NCBI GenBank assembly: GCA_013995675.1
Contig: VWRR01000016.1
Location: 310,001-374,000, forward strand
DNA length: 64,000 nucleotides
Direction: 5' to 3'
Source of the DNA: Cyanidiococcus yangmingshanensis
Taxonomy: Eukaryota; Rhodophyta; Bangiophyceae; Cyanidiales; Cyanidiaceae
Of this stretch, positions 1 through 9,979 are shown piece by piece. The notes under the pieces are model-generated. The model made no database searches. It was not told the DNA's origin and saw only the letters and a list, made by a program, of their open reading frames with translations. A program made the translations under genes and the position numbers. Within the stretch, counting starts at the first letter, position 1, and each line of letters starts with the position of its first letter.

Positions 1-362
1 ATATCACCCCCGAAGCCTCCGATGCTCGAGGCATCACGAGACATCGAGAGGTGGCGGTTCGCTGCGCCATGAACGAGAGGGTTTCGAACCGCTCATCGGT
101 TGCCCAGATGAGCTATGCTTACGAGCCAGGGCAACGAGAACAGCGCTGTGGGCTCGTTGTAGCTCGCGAAAGAGCTTATTGATTGAGTTGATTAACGCGA
201 CTCAATTCCGCCTTCGCCACGAGGTGTGCTGGCTGAGTCACGTGCTAGCGTCGTGCGCAAGATCCTTGCAGCACGCTGGAAAGGTCCCTGAGAAGTTCCG
301 AGACCAGCCGTGGTTGAGGCTTTGAGCGTCCTAGCGAAAACCAGACGGAGTTTCTTTTAAAA
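1..362. other. Intergenic stretch upstream of AP-3 mu
   Basis: No coding region, RNA gene or repeat was recognised here. It ends with a short purine/T-rich tract directly before the AP-3 mu start codon and probably holds that gene's promoter and 5' leader. Confidence 0.5.
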
Positions 363-2162
363 ATGATCCGTTATCTATGCATTTTAAATGATCAGGGTGA
401 TACGCTCGTGGAGAAGCGCTGGAGTGCGCTCCACGAGTGGACTGGCGCTTGTCGTGAGGCCACCCGCCAGTTTTGGGAGCTCGTCCAAGAGCAGCAGCAG
501 CAGGAGCGACTTGACCTGTCCAGAATTCTCGCGTGGACTGACCAGAACGGATTCTGCGACGATGTGAGCGCTGCAAGTGGTTTCTTCTGTTACCGACGCG
601 CTGACGGCCTATGGTTCCTCGTCGGTGTCGATAGGCGTTCCATGGTTGCTGCTGGAGACTGGCCGAGCCCGGCAACCGTGCTGGACACGCTTGATCGGGA
701 CTTGCTTCCCTTCCTGCGAGAGCGTTCTATGGGCAAAATGAGCACTGTCTGGCTACGGGAGCACTTCATCGCTGTGTACGAACTTTTGGAGGAGATGTTT
801 GAGCACGGCGTGCCTATCGTCACTGAACCGAGTGCGTTGCAGCAGTTGGTCACTTTTCCGAGCCCAATTGAACAGCTGGTTGTCAACGTAGCTGGGACGC
901 TGGATAGCCGCTTAGGTCTAGATCGTCCAAATGCCTCGAAACGCTCCGTATCGCTCCGCGGTGCAGTCGCGTCACAGGTACGAGCAACCCACTCGGAGCG
1001 CTCGAGTCCCAGCGAGATCATGGTCCAGGCGGCCTCTTCGCTCTGGGATAATCTCTATCGTACAACGATGGATGCAAAGCGATCGATTCCGCGGGTTTTG
1101 CCGTGGAGCTCTACCGCGACCTCCTCGAGAGCCTCCTACCTGCCATCGAGAGGACACTCAGATGCCATCGCATCCACGAGCGCGAGGTTGAATCCTCCAA
1201 CCAGCACTGGCGGTATTTCGGGAGCCCCTGCCATGGACAACGCTCTTCGCGGTATTGCTCCGCAGTGTCATCCGAATGCACCATGGCGCCCGGCGCAGGT
1301 CCAACACACAAGCGAAGCGTTCCTCGTTGATGTGATCGAACATGTGTCTGTGGTGATTGACGGAAGTCAGGGCGTGCCATGGGGATGGGCGATTCGAGGT
1401 GTCCTTCAATGTCAATCAAAATTGTCTGGGACACCGCATCTTGAGCTTTATCTCTTTTTGCAAGACGTTCAAGAACGCGACTTGGCTCTGCATGCAGCTG
1501 TTTGCCTTGGACGGAATGAGTCTCGAAAGTCGAGCGTGGTCTTGTCGTTCATACCGCCGGATGGTACTTTTCGGCTGGCCTCCTATTGGTTATGGCGCGA
1601 GCCGCTGGATGCGTCTCCATATCCGTCGGAGAAGAGTGGCATGGATGTGTTTCCATTTCGCGTTGCGTTGCACGTTGGCGAACGCGAGTCGGCACCAGAT
1701 CCTGTTCTTCGAATAGAGGCCACGATCACGCAACGAACGTCGTTCCCGATGGCTATTGAGAACATGCTCATGCGCATCCATGTACGCCAACGCTGTTTAT
1801 CGAAGAGCGAATCATCTCTAACGGTGGCGGTGATTGCACCGACCTGCCAGTTGCACTGCAGTGAGGGCGAAGTCTCTTGGGACCCGATATCGTCTTGTCT
1901 CCGATGGCATTTCCCGCGATTCGCGGCGTTGCGGACGGCCCGTTTAGAAGGTTCCCTATCTCTGAGCACGCCGTGTGTGCAGCAGGCTCTTTTGGTGACT
2001 CACGGGGATCTCTCATTCAACCCGCTACCATACAGTATGACTGGCCTGGAGATTGAGCGTTTGCAGGTACGTGGAGAGGGGCGCTCCCCATTCAAGGGCA
2101 TGCGGCACTTGCTCTGTGCCGAATCGATCCAGATCCGCCCTGCGGTATCAAGCAATCTGTAG
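363..2162 (+). CDS. AP-3 adaptor complex mu subunit
   Basis: Medium subunit of the AP-3 clathrin-type adaptor, which sorts cargo from Golgi/endosomes toward lysosome- or vacuole-like organelles. The 599-residue frame starts at an ATG and is unbroken. Residues 1-140 form the longin-like N-terminal domain, starting MIRYLCILNDQGD; a segment near residue 140-155 (HGVPIVTEPSALQQL) matches the AP-3 mu pattern 'NGFPLATE...LKEL'. A low-complexity linker (about residues 200-310) follows, then the mu homology domain, with FLVDVIEHVSVVIDG, SVVLSFIPPDGTFRLASY and a C-terminal GEGRSPFKGMRHL. The phrase 'LSFIPPDG.FRL.SY' separates AP-3 mu from AP-1/2/4 mu. The usual family length is about 415, so the extra length lies in the linker and in loops of the mu homology domain. 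Family assignment is firm; cargo is unknown. Confidence 0.9.
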   Translation: MIRYLCILNDQGDTLVEKRWSALHEWTGACREATRQFWELVQEQQQQERLDLSRILAWTDQNGFCDDVSAASGFFCYRRADGLWFLVGVDRRSMVAAGDWPSPATVLDTLDRDLLPFLRERSMGKMSTVWLREHFIAVYELLEEMFEHGVPIVTEPSALQQLVTFPSPIEQLVVNVAGTLDSRLGLDRPNASKRSVSLRGAVASQVRATHSERSSPSEIMVQAASSLWDNLYRTTMDAKRSIPRVLPWSSTATSSRASYLPSRGHSDAIASTSARLNPPTSTGGISGAPAMDNALRGIAPQCHPNAPWRPAQVQHTSEAFLVDVIEHVSVVIDGSQGVPWGWAIRGVLQCQSKLSGTPHLELYLFLQDVQERDLALHAAVCLGRNESRKSSVVLSFIPPDGTFRLASYWLWREPLDASPYPSEKSGMDVFPFRVALHVGERESAPDPVLRIEATITQRTSFPMAIENMLMRIHVRQRCLSKSESSLTVAVIAPTCQLHCSEGEVSWDPISSCLRWHFPRFAALRTARLEGSLSLSTPCVQQALLVTHGDLSFNPLPYSMTGLEIERLQVRGEGRSPFKGMRHLLCAESIQIRPAVSSNL

Positions 2163-2836
2163 GGAAGAGGAGACTGCATCAGCCCAGCTTGACGGCATCA
2201 AGAACGATTGCTTCGTCCTGCTACCAAGACGCTCCTCAACATACCTCGTTGATACACGGAACGGTGAGATCTTTCGCTGATATCCCGTCAACGCACCAAC
2301 ATCATCCTCAAGCAAGCCAAGAAACAGGGCTGTGGATAACATTGAATCCACCTGAGTCAAATGCGGACAGCAGGGGCGTTCTCGAAATCGTGACAGCAAC
2401 ACCGTCGATGCTCTTCCATAGTCTGTCGTGTACCGGTATCGCATTCTGTACAACGCTCCCTATGCCCATGGTCTAAACGAGTCGCTTAACGGAAATGCAT
2501 CATAGTTTTCTGATTGAGAATCAAAGACGTGCATACACACTGTTGGAATGCTTGATACAAAGGCCTCTATCGTATCGGTCGGTCGGTCGGTCGGTCGGTC
2601 ACGAGAGACGCAGCCGCGGATCGCCGACCGTCGCTTTGAATACTGCGGCCCGCTCCTCTTCTGTGGCTGCGACCGCCGCCACCGCAAGTTCGCGCAACTT
2701 GGCAACGGAAACGAATCTTGAAGCCTCCCTCTAGTCCAATAGTTGGTAAAACGAATCATTGCTGCATAGGGGAACCTGAAGTGTCTTCGGAGCCTAGTGG
2801 TGTTGTGCACGCAGTGGGACTCCAGTCCAGAGCGGC
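2163..2836. other. Intergenic, AP-3 mu to mS34
   Basis: About 670 bases with no supportable gene. It carries a GGTC microsatellite; the remainder likely holds the 3' end of the adaptor gene and the promoter of the mS34 gene. Confidence 0.5.
2577..2600. repeat. (GGTC)6 microsatellite
   Basis: Six perfect tandem copies of a four-base unit in the gap between AP-3 mu and mS34. Read directly from the sequence; no function is implied. Confidence 0.9.
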
Positions 2837-3226
2837 ATGTGGCGCCGTGGACTTGCGCTCCTGTCGCCTCACGGCAAAAAGCTCTTCGACGTGGCACGCA
2901 CGCAACCCAACTACGGATATGGCCAACGCTACACGCGGAAGATGTGGATTCGGAATGGACACGGTGAGGATTCGTTCTGGACGCTGACCCGCATCATTGT
3001 CCGGAAACAGGGTACTCGCCTGAAGGCTTATGGACGGTTTACGTGGCGTGGCGTGACAGACGAGAAGGAGCGCGAGATTCGCGGAGCCCACAAACGCGAA
3101 TGGACATTGTTTTCTCCTCGCGGTATTGGTTTGGACGTGGTGGATGCGCGCCCCCATAACATGGACGGCGAACAGGTGCCGAAGCGGGCGTCATCTGACC
3201 AAACGCCACCGCCACACGCTTCATGA
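2837..3226 (+). CDS. Mitochondrial small-subunit ribosomal protein mS34
   Basis: A 129-residue protein matching the mitoribosome-specific protein mS34, which sits in the small subunit near 12S-type rRNA. The family signature is visible: LFDVARTQPNYGYGQRYTR (residues 16-34), then W and SFWTLTRI, and later AYGRFTWRG, corresponding to the family pattern 'YG.G..V.R..W....YW.LTRV...G..WG.LTFRG'. The ATG at 2837 puts the conserved part about 15 residues from the N-terminus, so any mitochondrial signal is very short or uses the basic start MWRRGLALL. The last about 25 residues are polar and not conserved. Plant and animal relatives exist, but the match rests on a short core, so moderate confidence. 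Confidence 0.65.
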   Translation: MWRRGLALLSPHGKKLFDVARTQPNYGYGQRYTRKMWIRNGHGEDSFWTLTRIIVRKQGTRLKAYGRFTWRGVTDEKEREIRGAHKREWTLFSPRGIGLDVVDARPHNMDGEQVPKRASSDQTPPPHAS

Positions 3227-5645
3227 TATGTGAGCTGAGGCTTGGCGTCTAATCTCCAGCCGAGCGGTTTGTGCGCTGGTGAATGCAGATTGTCGTCGTC
3301 GTCATTGCCGCTGCTGTTGGCTTTTTGAATGCACATGCGACCCTGATCAGTCCTTTGTTGGTCGAATTGAGCCCAATGACTGAACTGCTGTGTTCTGGAG
3401 GGAACGCTCTGACCGCCATGAATGTCGTCGATACGCAACCACAGTCACGAGATGGGCGTAAGCAGCGTGACTGCAATACCAGACAGTCAGGGAGACACTG
3501 CGTTTGCCCCAGTATAATGCGGTGTCAGTACACGCCGGCAACGCGCAGATAAAGTCGGCACAAATTTCTGATTATTTTGTTCGGGTCTGGATTCGCGCAT
3601 GCACACCGAGATGCCCATCGAGCGTCGAATAGTTCCTTGGTATCGCTCGTTGCGGTATAATTTCTACTGTTTCATGCGATGAAGTTGTTATCTGATCAAA
3701 TCGAGATACTGATGATGAAGGCGATCATGACGCGGTCAGGTTGTGCTGAGGGCGTTGACGGACAGCGCTGATGCCCCCAGATAGGTGTAAGATCGTCGCG
3801 TCTGACGATTTAGAGCACGAGTCTCGTTATTGAACTGAGCTGCCGATCAGGATCCTGCGCCGCTCATGGCAGTTCAAACCAAGGTCTTTGAACGTGACAC
3901 AAAAGCGGAGTATGGGCGCCCTGATTCCTTGCCCGGAACGCTGGCTGGAATAGGGTCGCCCCGGGGGCGCAGCAGCTCGAGCATCCCTTGTTGAATATGA
4001 TCGTCCATAAAATGTACATAAATGTACATAAATAACCCACTAATGACTGCTTTATATCCTGATTGCATACCAGGTGTCTGCGGACGTCTGGATCGTCCGT
4101 ATACGCCTCGTACAAGCCTCCCGCACACGAGCAGTCACGGCCCGCGTCGTTGCGTTCGACGTCCTACGGCTAGCAGCAGCAGCCGCATCGGCAGCAGCGG
4201 CCATTCGATCTGGTGCGCCTCGGCGCTAGTCCGTCGCTGGCCCAGCAACAATCCGACGCAAACGCGCCTGGATGCTGCTGCTGGGGATACGAGCACCGCT
4301 CCTTCCGATGTCGCAGTTGCCTGCACAGCCGCGAGACGTACCCACGGCCTCGTATACGCGGCAGCCGGTCTCGGGTGCGCGGCCCTCGCCCACTGACGGC
4401 GTACACACACGCACCCAGACGCCGACCCATCGCCGGAAATCTGCGCTCATCGCGTCACGACCTACAGGCCGGCCAGCAGGCACACGTGTCCGGTTCGGCC
4501 TCTCGTTTCGGCGCGGGGAAGCTCTCGGCAGTGCCAGCCACGCCAGTGCCGGCCAATGCATCGCGCTCGGCGCGCGGTGCATACGCCGTCACACTGGCGT
4601 GCACGCGAATGCGTCCGCGATTCCGATTCCGGTCGCGTGGATCGGACGCGAGCCGCAGCACGCGTCAGGTTCGCGTCAGCTTCACCTTCTAAACGGTGCA
4701 TGCGATCGTGAGCCGCATGCGTGCGATTCGTCGTCGACGACCCACCGCGACCCCAAGGAGTGGCGGCCTGCTCACGAGAAAGATCGGGGTGCGTCTGCGC
4801 TGAGACCGGGAGCGTCTCACGGGCGGTGCGCCGAAGACAGACCCTGTCCGAGGCCGCTCCGTTCCCGTGTGTGCGACACCTCCCCGTGAGACGACACGAG
4901 CGATGCATCATCGCCGTGGATCGCGTCGGGCGCTTGATTGCGCTCGAGGTCCAGCCGCATCCCCTGGGACGGGGCAGGGGCACGCTCGTCCGGGGGTGCG
5001 TGGCCGCGCGCGCCAAAGCCGCATCGTCTCGCGCGATCGGCGGCGGTACGCAGCATGACCGCCCCTCGGACCCGAAACAGTTCAATGCGCAGAGCGAATC
5101 CGATCCTCCTCGGAGGACCGTGTTCGTGAACCCAATCGAGACTATTGCTTCTGGCGATGGGTTTTTGATGATCGTTCTTTTCGGATAGAGAGTTTGTTGA
5201 ACACTGTCGAAGACAATTGTCATGGTGCTGGCTAGGCACCGCCTTTGGTTCTCGCTGTGCTGGAGGCACGCCGCACAGACTCGAAGCGAACGGTTCATGG
5301 ATCGATCCTGCTGATGCGAGCGGCTGTCTAGAACCTCTTCAGTTGACGTTACGAAGACAACCGGCGATCGAAGGCTGATGAACGAACTTTGCTCGAATAC
5401 GAATTCAGTCGGAGAGGCAGGTGTAAGGGCCGCAAAGGTCGTGCGGGACCCTTCGTTTCGCCGATGGTGCATCATCGGGTCTGCGGGCCATGCGTACCGG
5501 ATTGGGTCACGTGGGAAGACATTTCCGTTCGCACTCGACAGTGCTTATATCAACGTCGTCGCGTATGCGCCAATACAGATTGATTGACATGCCTTGTTGA
5601 CCGGTATTTTAGGATTTGGTACACTCCTTTCGGCTCGAATCGAAC
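3227..5645. other. Gene-poor, partly GC-rich stretch
   Basis: About 2.4 kb without a recognisable gene. The middle (roughly 4100-5100) is GC-rich and keeps several frames open on both strands, including a 337-codon frame on the minus strand (4462-5475) and a 205-codon frame on the plus strand (4272-4889). Both translate into Arg/Ala/Thr/Ser-rich, family-less sequence and overlap each other, which is what composition alone produces. A direct duplication of AATGTACATA lies at 4011-4030, in an A/T-rich patch. No tRNA was recognised. Confidence 0.45.
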
Positions 5646-6311
5646 ATGCCAATCGTCCTGCAGGGACGCTTCATGCGCTCATCTTCATCGAGATCGTTCC
5701 TCGACGTTGACGATCCAGGGCCAATGCTGCCGGTCGGGACGGAACTGCGCACTACTTGGAAGAAACTCTCCAGTGTCCCCGGTGCGCGCTCCCGCGGGGC
5801 CGTCTCTTGTCGACAACTGGACGCAGTCGCCGATACGAACTCCTGTCCTGGGCGAGATGTTCATGCTCTTCAAGTCGTGCTTGCTGTTATTTGTGCACTC
5901 GGGTTCACAGTACTGTTCCTCGCAATGAGGTATCTCGTCAGGGGGCTGGGGGCCGATTCACGCAACTCCGACCTGCGTCCGAAATTGCTCAGTTCAGCTC
6001 CAGTCGCTTCAGCGCCTCTTCATCCAAACGATTGCAGGATTTTCACTGACGTTTACTGCACAAGTGGATACTGCTTTCATTTAGACAGGGCTTGGCCGGC
6101 TACTCCAGAGTCGATGGCGATGATGCACTGGTCACAACAGCCATCGGTAACTGCGAATCTCCTTCAGCGACACCCAAAGGAACTCCTTACCCGAGATGAT
6201 ACGATCGCGCCGCAAGCACTCCTAGTCCCAGAAAGGCGTCCATCATCACGTCGGATTCCGAGAACCGACGCGGCAAGGTTGTACGCGAGTGCTGATCCAA
6301 ACAGTTTATGA
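5646..6311 (+). CDS. Possible single-pass membrane protein, unknown
   Basis: Unrecognised. From the first ATG the frame gives 221 residues. After a polar, Arg/Ser-containing N-terminal region there is one convincing hydrophobic segment (VVLAVICALGFTVLFLAM, about residues 78-95) followed by basic residues, so a type II single-pass membrane protein is conceivable. The C-terminal half has no recognisable domain, and a second frame (5756-6049) is also open over part of it. The region downstream (to 6464) is a short gap facing the 3' end of eL22. It may be a real gene with an unresolved 3' part, or chance. Confidence 0.35.
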   Translation: MPIVLQGRFMRSSSSRSFLDVDDPGPMLPVGTELRTTWKKLSSVPGARSRGAVSCRQLDAVADTNSCPGRDVHALQVVLAVICALGFTVLFLAMRYLVRGLGADSRNSDLRPKLLSSAPVASAPLHPNDCRIFTDVYCTSGYCFHLDRAWPATPESMAMMHWSQQPSVTANLLQRHPKELLTRDDTIAPQALLVPERRPSSRRIPRTDAARLYASADPNSL

Positions 6312-6464
6312 ATGCATCATCTAGACCGAGGTCTTCCCGGCAGGTCTGCGCATACGGCCCCAAGGTGACTTCCTCTCGCCAGGATGCGTCTATTTGTGAT
6401 CACCCGATGCCATGAACTGCTGTGCGGGCCTTTGTTCGGGTCCGGGTCTGCAGGCTATCGTTGA

Positions 6465-6860
6465 TTACTCCTCGTCCTCCATATCTTCCTGGTCCTTCTC
6501 AACGTCTTCGTCGTGTATACTAAAGTAGCGCAGCTCGTAGGTGTCGGGACCTGTCGCAACAACACGTAAAAAGTCCCGGAGTTGCTGTTTCTTCAGATAC
6601 TTTTTGGCCAAGTACTTTAGATATCGCTTCGAGAACGGTACTCGGGTCAGCACAGTGATCCGTGTTCGTCCGTCTCGGGTCACCGCGACGACATCCCCCA
6701 ACTGACCAACTTTACCATTAACTTTAATCCGATCCTGTAGAAACTTTTCCAGCGAGGCAGTGTCCAGGATCGCGTCTCCAACCGGCGCACTGCAGTCGAG
6801 CACGAAACGACGGTTTGATGCCTTTTTGGTTCCCGAACCTTTTTTCGTTTTCGCCAGCAT
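6465..6860 (-). CDS. RPL22: 60S ribosomal protein eL22
   Basis: Structural protein of the cytosolic large ribosomal subunit. The eL22 core is complete: [53 protein letters not shown] and [20 protein letters not shown], ending in the acidic tail typical of the family. The frame stays open another 30 codons upstream to an ATG at 6950, but starting at the ATG at 6860 gives 131 residues, the normal family length, and begins with a Lys-rich stretch as in other eL22 proteins; the upstream 30 residues have no counterpart. It is transcribed divergently from the phosphatase inhibitor-2 gene, with about 495 bases between the starts. Confidence 0.93.
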   Translation of the reverse strand: MLAKTKKGSGTKKASNRRFVLDCSAPVGDAILDTASLEKFLQDRIKVNGKVGQLGDVVAVTRDGRTRITVLTRVPFSKRYLKYLAKKYLKKQQLRDFLRVVATGPDTYELRYFSIHDEDVEKDQEDMEDEE

Positions 6861-7355
6861 CTCGAACGAACCAGCACCGACGAAGGTGTTCAAATCAACA
6901 ACAATAGAAGGGCGGTGCTCTACCCTTTTGTGCGCACTACCTCTGGCCAAACGCTGTCCAGTGCTGCGAACAGCGTACGAGGTGTCACGAGGCCTTCAAA
7001 GCGTACGCCTCTAAACCCAACCATTCAGGAACGGAGGCCGGGGCGCCTGCGCATCCGTGCAGCGACGATCCGCGCGGCGACGTAGGGAAGAAATATCCAC
7101 CCATGGGCATATTGAATCACTTTCGTCGCGCGTCGACTGCCAAGGAACGAAAAATCCAATGAAATCTAGCGTTGTACTAGATCGAACAGGCGCAGACGTC
7201 GAACAGCCTCGCCATGAATCGTTGGACGCTCGGGCGGATGGCGGCACTGGAGCGCGTCGCGGCGGGGTCGCCGACCATCCGTCCACGTCGGCACTCGTTG
7301 GCAATCTCCTGGGCACGCAGTCGCCTATTGAACAAACTCGTTGTAAACACTCGAA
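6861..7355. promoter_or_regulatory. Divergent promoter region, eL22 / inhibitor-2
   Basis: About 495 bases between two head-to-head start codons, so it should carry both promoters. No specific element could be identified by eye. If the upstream eL22 start at 6950 were used, the gap would shrink to about 405 bases. Confidence 0.4.
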
Positions 7356-8096
7356 ATGTCGCCGTCGCCAGGGGAAAAGCGTAAACAGTCCCCGAGACCC
7401 ATTCTTAAAGGCTCAAAGATGTGTGCAAAAGACGCTCAAGGGGATGCTTCTTCGGTCTCGGTTATCACGGACGCAGCAGCAGTCGCAGCACCTGAAGTGG
7501 GCCACGTCGAGCTACCCGCGCTTGGAGACAGTCGTACTTCCAAGCACATTCACTTTGATGAGGGAAACTTACAGGAGAATGAGGCGGAACGGTTGCGGGT
7601 GGAGCGAATGCGAATAGACGAACCCAAAACGCCTTACCACGACCTGTTCGCAGAATCGCATGCGGGTTTGGGTTCGCTGTCAGCGAGCGAGAGCTCAGAA
7701 ACCGAAGACATTGGTCGTGGCTGCTATGTCCGAGGGGTACCATCTGCCAATGCAGGCTGCTGCGACAATCAAACTGCTCTGGTTAACGGAGGCAGCGGGT
7801 GGACATCGCGGAGTTCGACCCCCGAATCGTCGAGCTCGAATGCAAGCGGTCGCCGCTTGTCTCACGAAGAGTTCGAAGAGAAACGAAAGGCCTTGTATAA
7901 TGATGAATATCGAATGGTGCGACTCTACAGACAGCAACTGACGAATAACGATTCGAATGGGCCAACGGTTGATTCGCAACACGCAGACGATCGGGATCCC
8001 AGCGTCGATGAACAGAACAGCGGTCCGGTGACTCGACCGGCGCCGAGGCACACGCGCCAGCGCCAGCGTACCTCAGCGAACTTGCAGAAACGATGA
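7356..8096 (+). CDS. Protein phosphatase 1 inhibitor-2 (PPP1R2-like)
   Basis: Intrinsically disordered regulator of protein phosphatase 1. All three conserved PP1-contact parts of the inhibitor-2 family are visible in order: the N-terminal PILKGS (residues 15-20, equivalent to KGILK), the central HIHFDEGNLQENEAERLR then RIDEPKTPYH (residues 86-95; Thr92 corresponds to the GSK3-phosphorylated Thr of the vertebrate protein in the same PxTPYH context), and the C-terminal helix FEEKRKALYNDEYRMVRLYR (residues 173-192). The sequence between is Ser/Asp-rich and unconserved. Length 246 compares with about 205 in animals. An in-frame ATG at 7356 starts just before the first motif. Function is well supported by family; targets in this organism are not known. 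Confidence 0.88.
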   Translation: MSPSPGEKRKQSPRPILKGSKMCAKDAQGDASSVSVITDAAAVAAPEVGHVELPALGDSRTSKHIHFDEGNLQENEAERLRVERMRIDEPKTPYHDLFAESHAGLGSLSASESSETEDIGRGCYVRGVPSANAGCCDNQTALVNGGSGWTSRSSTPESSSSNASGRRLSHEEFEEKRKALYNDEYRMVRLYRQQLTNNDSNGPTVDSQHADDRDPSVDEQNSGPVTRPAPRHTRQRQRTSANLQKR

Positions 8097-9119
8097 GTCA
8101 AAGGAGATGGACAAGTGCTGATCATCGATGCCCGGGTCGAAAGATTGGAAGAAGGCGACTGCATCAGTCTGGGAGCGGATGCTACCCGTACGGCAATCGC
8201 ACGGCCGCGGACGGAGCAAAGAACAAACGGTCGGCGTTGACGGTTCTTCAAGCCACAACAGCGTATCTCACTAGGCGTTGCTGATATTCCCATAGGGTGC
8301 CATCCCTTCATAGCTGGGTTGCCTCAATTTGAGCACCTTGCATATCTCGAGCGAAGCATACTATTTTTGGCAATCGTGATTCAGCGCCCGTCTTTAGAGA
8401 CCCATCATGGCCTAGAGCGGGACTACATACACGTGTTCTATGCGACCATCCCTGACGAGCGCCCCGTTGATCCCTCTAGAGGAGTTGCGTTTTGGTCTCG
8501 GATGCTGCCGTGCTCATCACTGTCGATGATGGCTTTCGATGGCCGAGCATCCTCCACAAAACGATCAGTGCAGCGCATTTGAAAAAGGGATCCAGACGAG
8601 AATCATCCATGATCCTTAAATTGGGTTCTTTGCGCTTGCTTGACCGATGTCGTTGAGTCGCCGCGTCCGTGTCGTCCACCAGTGCACGCCGCTGCATCCG
8701 TCTTGGGAGCGTCTCGCGAACAAGTGCTTGATTAGGTCTTTTACGGAAACCGCGAGTCCATTCAATCGTTTTGTGATGATGCTTGCCCACAAGCATGCAC
8801 AAAGTTGGCTATATTTGGTTGAATGCCCATTGCTCCCGTGCCGGCAACCAAGCATAGAACGTGCGCCGGTCGCTCGTCCGTGCAGCGAGGACAGCTCGAT
8901 TTCCATCCTCTCTGTGTCGAGTCCGCTCTGGTAGGCATGCTTTCCGATGATGTTTTGAATCGGTGAACAGAAGAGCAATTTGACCGAAACGCTCATTCAG
9001 AGCAAGTCGAAAACCTGTAACCCACCTGACGCTTACTATGTTCGCTTTCATGGCTCTCCAAACGACCCCGCCAGGCTGTCTCGCGTTCGCAGCAGAGATT
9101 CGGTTTTTGAAAACAGCCA
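8097..9119. other. Intergenic, convergent
   Basis: About 1 kb between the 3' end of inhibitor-2 and the 3' end of the acidic hypothetical protein on the other strand. A 126-codon and a 103-codon frame are open on the minus strand but have no domain, no transit-like N-terminus and no family resemblance. Nothing else was seen. Confidence 0.45.
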
Positions 9120-9833
9120 TCAGTTCTTCTGATGTGGCGCTTCGTGTCCGCGCGTTGAGAATCTTAACTTGGGACCTCTGCGGGTGTCTCGGTAGCGCGC
9201 CGGCAGCGTATCCGCAAAGCTGTGCACAACGAAACCTTGCGCGTCAACCTCGATATCCGCGCTTGGGATGCACCCCGATAGAGACGCTGACAACCCCCAA
9301 GCTTGTGGAGTATCATATCCAACAGGGCCATCCATATGACGCAGGACATGGGCACAGCGCGCTCGACGCAAGCGTTCCTCGACTCGCTCGCGGAGAATAC
9401 CCGCCGGAACCTGCCTCGGCTCGTCGCTCCACAAGCGAAACTGCCCAAACTGCTCTGCTAGCGGTTGCGTCTTTTGCAGTTTATTCTCCGCCACTTTGCT
9501 AAACGTGTCATTTTCATTTGAAGACCCATGTATCAGTTCTTGTTCATCGTAGAGGTCTGCAGAGAGGCGCAACCAAAGCGCTTCAGCCTGCATCCGCCAG
9601 CTCAGCGAACGCCCCACCAGAACTCGTTCCTCCGCACGATCCGCAGCGCCGAAACCTTGTCTTGCGTGTTCCTCACACGCCAAAATCACTTGTCGTTGTC
9701 GTCGACGTGATTCCTCGTCTCCATGGTCATCATCGTCAACGTCATCGTCGGAAAAGGACGAGGTCGAGGACGTGTCCATAGCCTCGTCAAGCGAACTTGT
9801 TCGAGCGTCCTGTCTCGGCGACGCCAAACCCAT
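9120..9833 (-). CDS. Hypothetical acidic N-terminus protein
   Basis: Unrecognised 237-residue protein with an ATG start at 9833. Residues 19-43 are strongly acidic and Ser-rich (a DDDVDDDDHGDEE run), followed by a predicted helical, Arg/Gln/Glu-rich middle containing EEHARQGFGAADRAEER and SWRMQAEALWLRLSADLYDE, then a less charged C-terminal part. No membrane segment or organelle signal is evident. The start lies about 145 bases from the start of the divergent isopropylmalate dehydratase gene, so the two probably share a promoter region. Acidic tracts of this kind are common in nucleolar, chromatin and chaperone proteins, but nothing more specific is justified. Confidence 0.5.
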   Translation of the reverse strand: MGLASPRQDARTSSLDEAMDTSSTSSFSDDDVDDDDHGDEESRRRQRQVILACEEHARQGFGAADRAEERVLVGRSLSWRMQAEALWLRLSADLYDEQELIHGSSNENDTFSKVAENKLQKTQPLAEQFGQFRLWSDEPRQVPAGILRERVEERLRRARCAHVLRHMDGPVGYDTPQAWGLSASLSGCIPSADIEVDAQGFVVHSFADTLPARYRDTRRGPKLRFSTRGHEAPHQKN

Positions 9834-9979
9834 GACTGTCCCAGAAATCCATCAATGAACCAAAAGATACATAGATGTTCATTCTCTGGAAAGGGCCACG
9901 GTTTCGCGACGCCGCTCGACCGCAAATTGACTACGTCAACATAAATATATCTCTTTCGTTGACCTTCTCAAGTCTGCTC

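Noticed and set aside
4462-5475. 337-codon open frame on the minus strand
   Set aside because: GC-rich composition keeps it open; translation is Arg/Thr/Ser-rich with no domain, and a plus-strand frame overlaps it fully. Not reported as a gene.
5646-6311. Glycosyltransferase reading of the single-TM protein
   Set aside because: Type II topology alone is not evidence; no DxD or other catalytic motif was seen.
6861-6950. 30-residue N-terminal extension of eL22 from the ATG at 6950
   Set aside because: Not conserved in the family; starting at 6860 gives the normal length and typical Lys-rich N-terminus.
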